DNA of 64,000 bases from Lentinula raphanica (Eukaryota; Basidiomycota; Agaricomycetes; Agaricales; Omphalotaceae), in contig JANVFP010000012.1 in assembly GCA_027919835.1 (NCBI GenBank), forward strand, positions 1,178,001 through 1,242,000. The letters are read 5' to 3'. Positions 46,401-55,754 of the stretch are shown here, one piece after another (positions within the stretch are counted from its first letter, which is position 1; each line of letters starts with the position of its first letter). The notes beneath the pieces are model-generated. The model saw only the letters and a program-made list of their open reading frames with translations, searched no databases and was not told the origin of the DNA. Position numbers and translations under genes: made by a program.

Positions 46401-46670
46401 ATAGGCGACGTAGACGCAGACGAACAGAACATCATTGAAACTCAGAAACCAGAGCCGAAGGAACGTCGAGGGCCCCGGGTTTCATTGGGAACCCGGCTTC
46501 GTAGGGGAATGACGGGAGAGATGGCAATGGATGTCCAGACGCTTCTGAGCAAGGCAAAACCGGTTATAGCCAAAAGTGATACGATGTTGGGAAAAGGAAA
46601 GGTCGATATCAGTGGAATTCTTGCTACTTTTCTGCAAACACATATCATAACGCCCTCCATATCATGGTGA
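40422..46670 (+). CDS. NUP188: Nucleoporin Nup188
   Basis: Four exons (40422-40460, 40502-41783, 41841-46075, 46146-46670) encode about 2,026 residues. I chose the start MPSRLSERSNLID with a 41-nt intron because it gives a helical N terminus without an upstream stop. A start inside the longer exon frame (MLYELKNIS at 40484) is possible. Signature blocks align with human NUP188: DEVFSLILLRSFLYNEG, then WAKQNSKEQLVILEVLFWTL, HVFYYLDKLPTYSQI, and the SH3-like insert PGGSILPAGSKGRLLNGDG followed by VVWQHEHSGWKLLLE. The fold is an alpha-solenoid of the inner ring of the nuclear pore, where it binds Nic96. The long third exon (4.2 kb) is unusual in this intron-dense window. Confidence 0.9.
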
Positions 46671-46865
46671 GTTGGACCAAATTACGAAATGACTCTCTCT
46701 GACGATACCTTTCTCTACTTAGATATATGACCTTACGACCCCTGTAGTGTACACTCGTATATAAACTGTATGATAACGTTTCAATCTTCAGTATGCCCAA
46801 GCCTCAGTCTGATTGAAATTCAAATTTTCAAAATTATCATCGTGGGAATGTTATACTACTCTTCA

Positions 46866-47426
46866 ATGTCGTCCATTCTGTTACCGAGCTCGAAAAGAGT
46901 GGCCATTGCACCTACTGTCCGCTTTCAAAAACGATGCTATGCTCGGAAGGAAACTGGAATGGATCCCAAGAAAGAGACCATCCGTCGTGCTCTCTATCCT
47001 GGAAACATTCGTAACAAACCGACACCTACTGGAACTTGGCGACCAAACGTTGGGAAAGCTCTCCAGCACGCCATTCCTTCCGTACAAGCTCACGAGACCA
47101 TAGAGCGTGCGTGGCTGCTGCACAAACGACATCTTCGGAAGAGGAGAGAAGAAGAGACGGAGAGGAAGTATGAATGTATGAGGAAAGCTATGGACGAGTT
47201 GGCCAGCATCGACAGTCACTTGTACATGGAGGCCAATAAACCAGAGAATCCCAGAGCTCGTAGTCCTGAAGAAGCTGAACTGTTGAAGACTCTCAAGGCT
47301 TCGGAGGCGAGAGCGTCTGATGCTCGTATTCGTGGCTTGTTTCCTCGTGAATTGCGGGTTCCAACCGATACACCATCCCGTTCCGGTTGGAAATATGACT
47401 GGAAACCTTTCCACAGACCAATATGA
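46866..47426 (+). CDS. mrpl28: Mitochondrial large ribosomal subunit protein mL40
   Basis: A single exon of 186 residues from MSSILLPSSKRVAIAPTVRF, a basic hydroxylated presequence. ATG codons at 46770 and 46848 are in frame upstream and would add hydrophobic residues, so the start is uncertain. The body matches the MRP-L28/mL40 family: ETIERAWLLHKRHLRKRREE, then YECMRKAMDELASIDSHLY and the C-terminal SGWKYDWKPFHRP. mL40 is part of the large mitoribosomal subunit. It starts about 200 bp after the NUP188 stop, in the same direction. Confidence 0.85.
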   Translation: MSSILLPSSKRVAIAPTVRFQKRCYARKETGMDPKKETIRRALYPGNIRNKPTPTGTWRPNVGKALQHAIPSVQAHETIERAWLLHKRHLRKRREEETERKYECMRKAMDELASIDSHLYMEANKPENPRARSPEEAELLKTLKASEARASDARIRGLFPRELRVPTDTPSRSGWKYDWKPFHRPI

Positions 47427-47802
47427 TGAAATGGGTGTATGTTGTTCCCAGTTTTTTTTCGGATATCTGACTGATTTATGGCATCGTAGGGTAATCCACA
47501 CAATAACTTCCTGCTACAACATCTATCCTACTTACTGTCTTTCACGACTACATACGGACAAGAAGCGTATCCATATTTTCAACGATAATTAGAGCAACAA
47601 ATGTGGACAAAAGCGTGAATTACAGGGGGGAAAAAGTACGAAACGGTAGACTTCATGATATAATAGAAGTTCAAAAGCACAAAGAAACTTCTGTAGGCTT
47701 GTAGGAATATCAAAGTCCATGCAACCCCACGATGTCCATTATCAAGGCCGTTTATTCCCCTGCTAGAGAGTTGTTTTTGTTCAATTCCCAGCGTTTGGTA
47801 AT
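47427..47802. other. Intergenic, convergent 3' ends
   Basis: About 375 bp between the mL40 stop and the stop of the RNA-binding protein gene. AT-rich, with no coding frame or RNA gene recognised. Confidence 0.4.
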
Positions 47803-50510
47803 TCAAAAAGAAATAGTACGAACTAGATAAGGCATGAACTGTTGATAACCAGGAGCTGCACCAGGTCCGTTCGGTGGTGCAGAACCCATCATCTGAGGCG
47901 GAGGCGGCGGCATTCCATACGCTGGACCTCCAGGTCCGCCCATTGCAGGGGGCGGAACCATAGAACCAGGACCGCCCGGAGCCTGTTGAGCAGACTGGAT
48001 GAGCGCCATGATATTAGGCGGTAACCCGGTCAGTGCCGCATTAGGTGCTGCAGCATTATTCCCCGGAGGTTGAGGGGTTGACGAAGACCCTGGAGGGGCA
48101 TACCATAGGGTGGCATCATACCTGGGAAAGGGGGTTGTCCTATTGCGCCTGGAGGTGGAGGCTGAGAATAGAAGTTTGGGCCTCCGGGAGGTGCTGACAT
48201 AGGTGGCGGAATGCTTGGCATGCCCCCAGCCGGAGGTAGAGTGGGCGGTGCAGGTCCACCTGCAGGCTGTTTGAGCGCCGCAAGCAACTTATGATACATC
48301 AAAGTCAGCGTTGTTCGTCACTTGAGAAGGAAGAGAAAAAAATTTACTTGTTGAACTTTACGAGCTTGTTCCAGACGATCGTCAGTCGACTGACAAGATA
48401 TAAGTACCAAATGATGAGGAGTAGCATGGATGTACTCACACCAGAAGGAGCACCACCCATACCAGTCGCCATACCTGGAGAAGCAGGAGGAGGCTGACTA
48501 AAGGTAGGCACTGAATATCCCCCTCCACTGTCTGGCCCAGGTCCATATCCTCCACCGCGATCGTAACGGTCGTTGTAGTTGTTGGAACCGCCGTTACGAC
48601 GACCATAATCGTCCTCATAACGGCCTCGCCCACGTTGTTCCCGGTCCCGACTTCCTCCGCGGTCCATATCATCATCGTAGCCGCCACGACCACGGCCTCT
48701 GCCTCGCCCTCTTGCACCTCGACCTCTTCGACCTCCGTCGTCCCAATCGTTATAGTCTCCATCCCCGCCGCCGCCGCCTCCTCCTCCTCCGCCTCCTCCT
48801 CCGCCTCTATTACCTCGCCTGCTATTCGAAATCGAAGGTCAGAACATCATCATCAGCGCAGTGTATATCAGAGCTTGACCTTTGCGAGCCTTGGGCGCCG
48901 CCTTCGTTCACGTCCCAAGCGAATATAATATCCATCACACCGTCTTGTAGACCTTGATGTCGAAGGCGGTCATATGCTTCATCGCATGCCTATGTATACA
49001 TGAGTACAGCTCGAACGTTGTAACGATAAAAATTCTGACTTACCCGTGTATCGTAATATTCCACATAGCGGGAACTTGGGGCTGCAGTTAGTAACCACTC
49101 TGATACTGATATGTCCAAAACAAGCACTCACTCCATCCGATCTCCAACGGGCTGTATGGATTTAACGTCTCCGAACTGCTGGAACTTTCGACGAACTTCA
49201 TTGTCGTCGATAGGTAATCCAGACATGGAATTTTTCAAGGTCACTTGCAAACAGCCTTGATATTGCTGATGAGGAAAAAAGTCAGGAAGTCGTGACATTT
49301 CTTGTATGGACGAGTGTTACCATATTCCTTTCATTATCGCGGTCATCGCGAGGTAATGAATAATGGACGTCAATCTAGGATAATCGCAGTCAGTTCCTGA
49401 GGATAACAATCTCAAAAGTGTCTTACTGGACGTCCACTGATTTCCGAGCCCTGCAAACGCTCTCTGGCACGCTCAGCCGCACGCAAGTCATACTGAATCA
49501 TAAAAATCTGATGTGACTGTCCTAATCGATAGCATCCAAATCTCAACTCACGTATGTGACAAAGACCATCCCACGAGTCGAAATGAGATCGAAAAATGTT
49601 CTGATATCACCATGCTCTTCGAATTGACGGCGGACATCACCACTGTTTGTCTCATACTATACACATGGGGTTGTTAGTCAGTACGGTTGCCCAGAATGTT
49701 ACAAGCCTCTCATGAAGCAGTGACGCTATGCAGCACTCGCCTTAATGTTACGAATAAATAGTGTTCGACAAGGGCGCTCTCGTTGAATGCGTTCTTCAAT
49801 GATTGAATCGTGGACTTTGTCATCTCGATCCTTACGACCTTGCCCTTGCCCTTGCTTTTTCATGCGACCAAAACTGTCTTCATCTGCACCTGTTCCTTCT
49901 ATGCGTGATGTGAGAAACTGGCGGGAGAACAAGACGAAAGCCAGGGGAAGTAGACGTAGCACAAGCAGGCGTCAAGCACGCGGATATACGAGTGCTCAAG
50001 CAAAGGAGGAATTTTCACTTTGAAAAAAATGAGGAAGTCGCAAGGTCAGCAGACCTCCCCTCAAGGAATGACCTCAGTTCAGTGGCCTGAAAGGACTCAG
50101 TGAAAGAATTCCGCGTGCCTCACGTCCGATGGCTCTGAAGGTTTAGTCTTAATCTCTTGCGCACCTTCAAATTTACTATAACCCTGATTGTATCCTCCGA
50201 CACCATATTGCGATGTAGGAGCACTATTGTAGCCGTTGTTATTGAAGTAACTTGCGCTTTGCTGGTCATAGCCGTTGTATGAAGCAGGGTCGGGACCTTG
50301 ATCATAGGAGTTGTAGGGCATATTTCCGTCATAACCACCGCCCGGTGGATTGTAGTAACCGCCTCCTCCTCCTCCTCCTGCGCCTCTGCCACGATTGAAA
50401 CCACCACCACGGCCACGATTACCACCTCTGTGAGATCTGTCGGGACCAGGACCACCCTGAGAACCTCCGCGATGATTTTCATAATTCCCGTATGGATGAT
50501 GGCGGTTCAT
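47803..50510 (-). CDS. RGG/RRM RNA-binding protein (Mei2-like)
   Basis: Starts MNRHHPYGNYENHRGG with an RGG/Tyr-rich N terminus. RRM 1 begins CRTLFIRNIK-YETNSGDVRR and contains FFDLISTRGMVFVTYYDLRA; RRM 2 is weaker (LQVTLKNSMSGLPI, DSRYVEYYDTRACDEAYDRL). A poly-Gly/RGG block and a long Pro/Gly/Met-rich tail follow. The layout fits Mei2-like regulators that bind RNA in meiosis and growth control. Three oddities: the intron after LFIRNIK starts with GC (AAG|GCGAGT); the first exon runs into an in-frame TGA after RHAEFFH with no GT donor that keeps this segment; and the tail changes frame near 48095-48098 (a run of four G on the plus strand) with no room for an intron. One extra C in the coding strand would join the two frames. 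Confidence 0.75.
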
Positions 50511-51488
50511 CTCGATATATGAGCAGAGACTGTAACTTTCACAGTGCTTAGGGTGACGTGTCGAATACGGAGAAAGACTGGGCGAAAGGATGAAGAGCTT
50601 AATACAAGGCTCGGCTGAACACGAACGAGTTGAAGAGGTGACGAGCTCAACTCAGTTGGTTATAAGATGGACTAAGAATGAAGAGGAGAAGAAAAGCCGT
50701 TTTTGTTGTGACAGTAGTGGAACAAGATGGAAAATTTTTTCAAAGTCAGGCCGGGCCGAAAAAAGGACAAAAAAGCCGGTGGTTTAATTGCACGATTCGA
50801 GGGAGGGGCACCAGGGTGCATTGGATACATTGTACAAGATATTCACCGTGGCACGGTGATGTGCTCGCGAAGCTTAGTCGCAGCTGAGAGCCACGTACTT
50901 TAGTAGTATGAAGAAGGAGAAAAAGCCAAAACTCACCGTGTGTGTTTCTCCGAGTCGACATCCGGATCCTTAGCTACACAACACTCAAAAATTCAGCTCG
51001 TCACATAAAAGTGTATGCATAAGTCAGTTTTCACAGTTGAGGCGAACATACTCTGAAAGCATTAGATGAAAAGACCTCGATTTGAACGAGAAAGAACGCA
51101 TTTACTCCTCGAATTCCTGAGAATCTCATTTTCCCTTTGCGGTGCCAAGCACAAACATGTAACTCTTTTGTATCATTTTCAATTGCACTCCCAGTACACA
51201 ACCTTGATACGAAATCAGGACAAACTGCTATATGTACATTGTAAAAAATGAGGGATATGAACTACTTGAACGGTGCTGCCTAGCACGGCTCAATCAACCC
51301 ATTGAATTTTTGACGGCAAGCGAGCTTTGGGTTGATAGAAGTAGAGTATGCCATTTGAGCCGACTTGCTTTGCCGCCATACGTATTTGAACACTCCGATG
51401 TACCAATGCCAAGCCTGCAGCTTCAGGTATTTGACGAGGACGACTTGATTTCATTCTGAACAAAACGGAGTTCATTGTCGGTCAGAGT
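50511..51488. other. Intergenic with a 45-bp repeat
   Basis: Nearly 1 kb between the divergent start of the RRM gene and the stop of the DUF2235 gene. A 57-codon frame at 50727 (MENFFKVRPGRKKDKKAGGL and on) overlaps a 45-bp sequence that recurs at 54264. No complete gene is supported. Confidence 0.4.
50743..50787 (+). repeat. 45-bp direct repeat, copy A
   Basis: AAGTCAGGCCGGGCCG and the following 29 bases are identical to 54264-54308 except for one A/G difference. In one frame both copies read VRPGRKKDKKAGGL. Confidence 0.95.
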
Positions 51489-53336
51489 TCAGCAAACGTT
51501 TGAGAGACAAAATTCCACGAACCTGGAGTATAATCGAGGCGGATCCTTTTGGTATCTAGTCGCATTAGGTTCTTTTTCATCGTGCACTAAATGACATACC
51601 TTGAATTGACCATACATGTAGGAGAGAGCATCCGCGAGTTCTTCCTCCTCTTCTGTCAAATGCCGAGAAGAGATTGAATCAGATGCTAATCCTCTTTCTT
51701 GGTTTGGTGATGTTTTGCAAACACCAAAAGCTCGGAAGCATCGGTTTGGATGGTCCTTTAGGATCATTTTCTCAATAACGCGATCCTCGCCTGACAAAGA
51801 ATTAGGTCTGAATGTCACCACTGGATACAAAGTGGATGGCTCGAGTCCAACTTCTTTCAACCGCTGTGGACGAAACACAATTCTCATGTTTGCTTTGAGG
51901 CATTCCCGAATCATCCAGCGAAGTGATATACGTCCAAGTGAATGTCCTATATTGTCTTTGACTGAGCCACCTCCCACATGTAGGTGAACTAGTCAATTTG
52001 AGGAGATGCAACATACTAATTCATCCTCACCAAAATGACAACCCTATAAAACAGAAAGCGTCCAGATTAGACTAATTAGGATAGTGCCACATAATGTTGG
52101 AACTTGGAACTCACAGCAAACCATACTTCCCGTGCATCCGTTGTGGTTGAGTTCGAAATGTCCAATGGATTTTCTGAGTATAGAGGAGGGCCGAATTCCC
52201 GATGCCTGATTCGAAATTTGGTGCGCCGCTCATCGAGCGACAACGTGTGTCTGAATGTGCGGACAGTAATATTCGAGATAGGGGTTGAGAGTCTCTTGGG
52301 CAACAAACCAACCGAATCCATAGTTTCCCTAAGAAAAGATTAAGATTCTCATCTATGATAGGTTGAACGAGCCATACCATACTCCCACAAAATCAATAGT
52401 TACCGGCCTACAAAACGTTTTCTTGAAACCTTGTGAAAGCTGCCATCCAGTTTCGTCCGTTCGAATAAACAGTTTATATGCGGAACGAATTTGTTGAAAG
52501 CCAGACATCGGGAGGAGTCCCACCTTGTCAAGCATGCTGGCGAGGCTGTGGAAAAGTCAGTGCTTGAGCCTTGAAGGTCGCGAGATCTGACGGGATCACC
52601 ATTGAGTTATGTACGCGCCTCGGGAGAACCCAAACATGCAGATACGATCACCAGTTATATCTAAACAAACTGGGTCTGAACAATCGAATGCCTGAACGCT
52701 GAGTCTAGCCCTCACAGTTTCGCATCACAAAATTGTATCCATCTTATTGACAGAGTCGAACTGAGGATGTATTGATCCATATAGCTCAATGATATGCGCA
52801 CCCTTGACAGAATCATCCAGCTGGGATGGGAATAGCGTATCCAAAAGCTGGAGCAGGTGATTAGGTGATCTGACCTTTGGAGAAACACGCATCGATGGAG
52901 TACGCTACCTCTGCTATCTTAGACGTTACGATATTTGCCTCTGAATGTGGATAAGTAATGTTGGACTAAAGTGCAAAGGTTCTGTGAGCGGACCTGAATG
53001 GCAAACAAACGAAGTTGTGCCGAACCTGATAATAAACCACCTGTGACGGGTTCCATTTCTCCAGAAGGGAATGCAATTGGGTGATGTTCGATGTGAAGCC
53101 CTCAGGCTGGGCACCGATGCCTTCGAAATAGGGAGTGAGTTTGGCATGCATTCAAAAAGGCAAGGAGAAGCGGTGAAGTTACCATCGAAACAGAGAATCA
53201 AAGTACGGCCTGTACGCTGGGGCGGTATGCTGTCCAGCGATAGTGGAGGACCCGATTCCTTTTCTGAATGGTCAGGTTGATTGCGAATCGTGGTTGAGGG
53301 TTGGTGTTGGGTGCGAACGAGCGTCATACTATTCAT
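51489..53336 (-). CDS. DUF2235 alpha/beta-hydrolase-like protein
   Basis: A gene with many short introns from ATG 53336 (MNSMTLVRTQHQ) to TGA 51489. The DUF2235 landmarks appear in order once introns are removed: GRTLILCFDG-IGAQ, then SNITQLHSLLEKWNPSQVVY, SKIAEVAYSIDACFSK, the nucleophile motif GDRICMFGFSRGA, ASMLDKVGLLPMSGFQQI and VGGGSVKDNIGHSLGRISLR. The family shares its fold with bacterial type VI lipase effectors (Tle1) and is common in Agaricomycetes. Substrates in fungi are not established. The usual YTAR after GFSRGA is missing in my model (GFSRGALASMLDKVG), either a real deletion or a splice site I placed wrongly. The last intron joins YMYGQFK to DPPRLYSRFVEF. Confidence 0.8.
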
Positions 53337-54364
53337 GCTGAGCAGAGAACAGACGAGTTGAGTGTTCACCTGTGTTCACCCGATCTATATAGACATTGAC
53401 TATGATGTCATTTTTTTGGTCCCCTAAAGAACCCCTATGAACTTGTTTCCCCCTGTTTCGAACAGAATCGCCGCAGGTGAACGTTAACGTTGATTACGCG
53501 TCAGACGCAGCGATTTGGAACAGTTGAGTGAACTACAGCAAACCGAGTTCGATATAGAACTGCAGCGGAAATGTGGGGAAATCATGAAGATGAATGACAC
53601 CGCGGACAATGACACAGGAACATGTAACTCCTACATAGATGGTCAGCATTATGAGAGCAGTCATTCCAGGACAATCACGTACATCGCACTCCACCACAGC
53701 CGTCCAGGAATAACAGATCCATGATCGAAGAGCGAAGTGTTCCAAACCGAGAACCTGAGAATTTCGTAGGGGCGTATCGTGTCCGTTATGCATTGTGGTT
53801 ACGGAAACGGCTTTGTAGACAAACAAAGTAAGAGGACCGGACAAAGGGAAAGGGAAGACGTGCGCAGACGCGGAGAGGTAAGAGAGATACGTAGGTCGGG
53901 CAAGCGAAAACGACGAGCATCGAAGATCTGCGACATCGAAGAAGATTCATTGGGAGGTTGAAGAGAGAACAATACGCAGCTGAAGATAAGACACGTACCA
54001 TATTCTGCAAAAGCAGATTCCGTTTAAATATGACGGATCAGTGAGTGGACGAGCAGACACAATCTTCTTTTGACCAAGTGACCTTGATTAAATATTGTTG
54101 CAAAACTCGAGGACTGGTTGAGATTTTCTGGCGTAGACACAAGAACTACCAATGACAGCATACGCCTTGAAGCTTGAAGCTTGAACCCACGACAAACTTC
54201 ACCTATTACTTCCTGGCTGACCCAAGACGAGCAGAGCTGAGGAGAAGTTGAGCGTTGCTTTCCAAGTCAGGCCGGGCCGGAAAAAGGACAAAAAAGCCGG
54301 TGGTTTAAACGTCAGTTGCCGCTCCACGTCCTTGCTTGGTCCATTAAAGCCAGCGTTAACGACG
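53337..54364. other. Intergenic between divergent DUF2235 and Rab5 genes
   Basis: About 1 kb. Contains AAGCTTGAAGCTTGAA near 54171, the second copy of the 45-bp repeat just before the Rab5 start, and AT-rich sequence near 54000. Open frames are short and unsupported. Confidence 0.4.
54264..54308 (+). repeat. 45-bp direct repeat, copy B
   Basis: One mismatch to 50743-50787. It ends 57 bp before the Rab5 start codon, so it would lie in the promoter or 5' untranslated region of that gene. Confidence 0.95.
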
Positions 54365-55365
54365 ATGTCCAAGCAATTTCAGTTCAAATTAGTCTTACTA
54401 GGTACTCTTCTCTCACTCATATATGCTCTCAGCAACGCTCATATTCCATCTTCTTCCTAGGCGAGTCAGCAGTCGGAAAGTCGAGGTCTGCTACATGCAA
54501 TTTCACCCCTCAATTCACCTTCTAATTCCCTCATAGTCTTGTTCTTCGTTTCGTGAAGGATCAGTTCGATGACTATCGGGAGAGTACCATTGGCGGTGAG
54601 CTTCTGTCTTCTTATCTTCGACTCTGGCTCATAGCTAATCCGCAGCTGCTTTCCTCACCCAAACCGTAACACTCGAGGACCAGACTACAGTCAAGTTTGA
54701 GATATGGTATGTCTCGTACGCTTTAAAGATGCTTTAGCTTACTCATATCACTCCAGGGATACAGCTGGGCAAGAAAGATACAAAGTATGTTTCCTCTTCA
54801 CGGCGTCATACGATTTCTCTCACTTTCTGACTTCGCTTAATGCTATTTAGTCATTGGTATGTCCCTAAAGTCTCATCCGTATACACCAACTGAACGTTCG
54901 CCAGGCTCCAATGTATTACCGAAATGCCAACTGTGCAGTCGTCGTCTATGATATCACTCAGTCAGCCTCGCTAGAGAAAGCCCGCAATTGGATTCGTGAA
55001 TTGCAACGTCAAGCCGACCCCTCAATAGTCATCGCTCTCTGTGGAAACAAATCAGATCTGTCTGCTCGTCGTCAGGTATCAGAGGAGGAAGCAAAGAAAT
55101 ACGCGGAAGAGGAAGGTTTGATGTGGGCAGAAACTAGTGCAAAGACCGGCGAGGGTGTATCGGAAATCTTCACCGCCATAGGTACGAATCTGTGCTGATA
55201 GGTCCAGCAATCTGCTTAATCCTGTTCATAGCCAAGAAACTTCCCCTGACAGCACCTCCATCAGCCAGATCCGGTGCAGCTCGAGGGACGACAGGTGCCA
55301 GGTCTGGTGTGGATCTTAACAAGCAGCCCGCGGGGCAGAACGCCAACGAGCCATGTAATTGCTAA
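54365..55365 (+). CDS. ypt5: Rab5-type small GTPase (Ypt5/Vps21)
   Basis: Eight exons (54365-54401, 54461-54485, 54537-54595, 54646-54706, 54757-54784, 54851-54856, 54905-55181, 55232-55365) give 208 residues. The P-loop is GESAVGKSSL, switch II [20 protein letters not shown], then GNKSDL and ETSAKTG for guanine binding. The C terminus EPCNC is a CxC site for two geranylgeranyl groups. FEIWDTAGQE and the SLAPMYYR stretch are diagnostic of Rab5. It controls fusion of early endosomes. Exon 6 is only 6 nt (TCA TTG, Ser-Leu), flanked by a TTTAG acceptor and a GTATGT donor. Without it the invariant SL of YKSLAPMYY is lost. Confidence 0.95.
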
Positions 55366-55754
55366 TCATTGAACGAATCTCATGTTTTCCCCCTTTGCCT
55401 TTGCCTTCGCGCTTTGCGTAGACTCTATGCTTCCTCTGTAATATATATTTATCAGCTCCCTTCTATTTCTACAAGATTGCATTGCCAGTTGGGTATTGGC
55501 TAGGCCTCAATTTTACATTTTGGGAGTTTGAATATTCAGTAGCTCATATTTCGTATAACAAGTTCTTGTCATAAACATGAAAAATCCTATGAAATACAAA
55601 GCACTAACCTGCATCGACAGACGATCATGACGAAAACAAATGAGAGATACCCAACATAATGATTACATACAGCATGATGAAAACTCTAGAGTACCTGGAT
55701 ATAACATTCAACGAAGAGATGCAACTGACCACCTACTAGAAACCATCTAGTGCT
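55366..55754. other. Intergenic, convergent 3' ends of Rab5 and RasGEF genes
   Basis: Almost 390 bp of AT-rich sequence with no coding frame of note. Confidence 0.4.

Noticed and set aside
51232..51459. 75-codon plus-strand ORF
   Set aside because: No domain and no splice sites that extend it. It overlaps likely 3' sequence of the DUF2235 gene.
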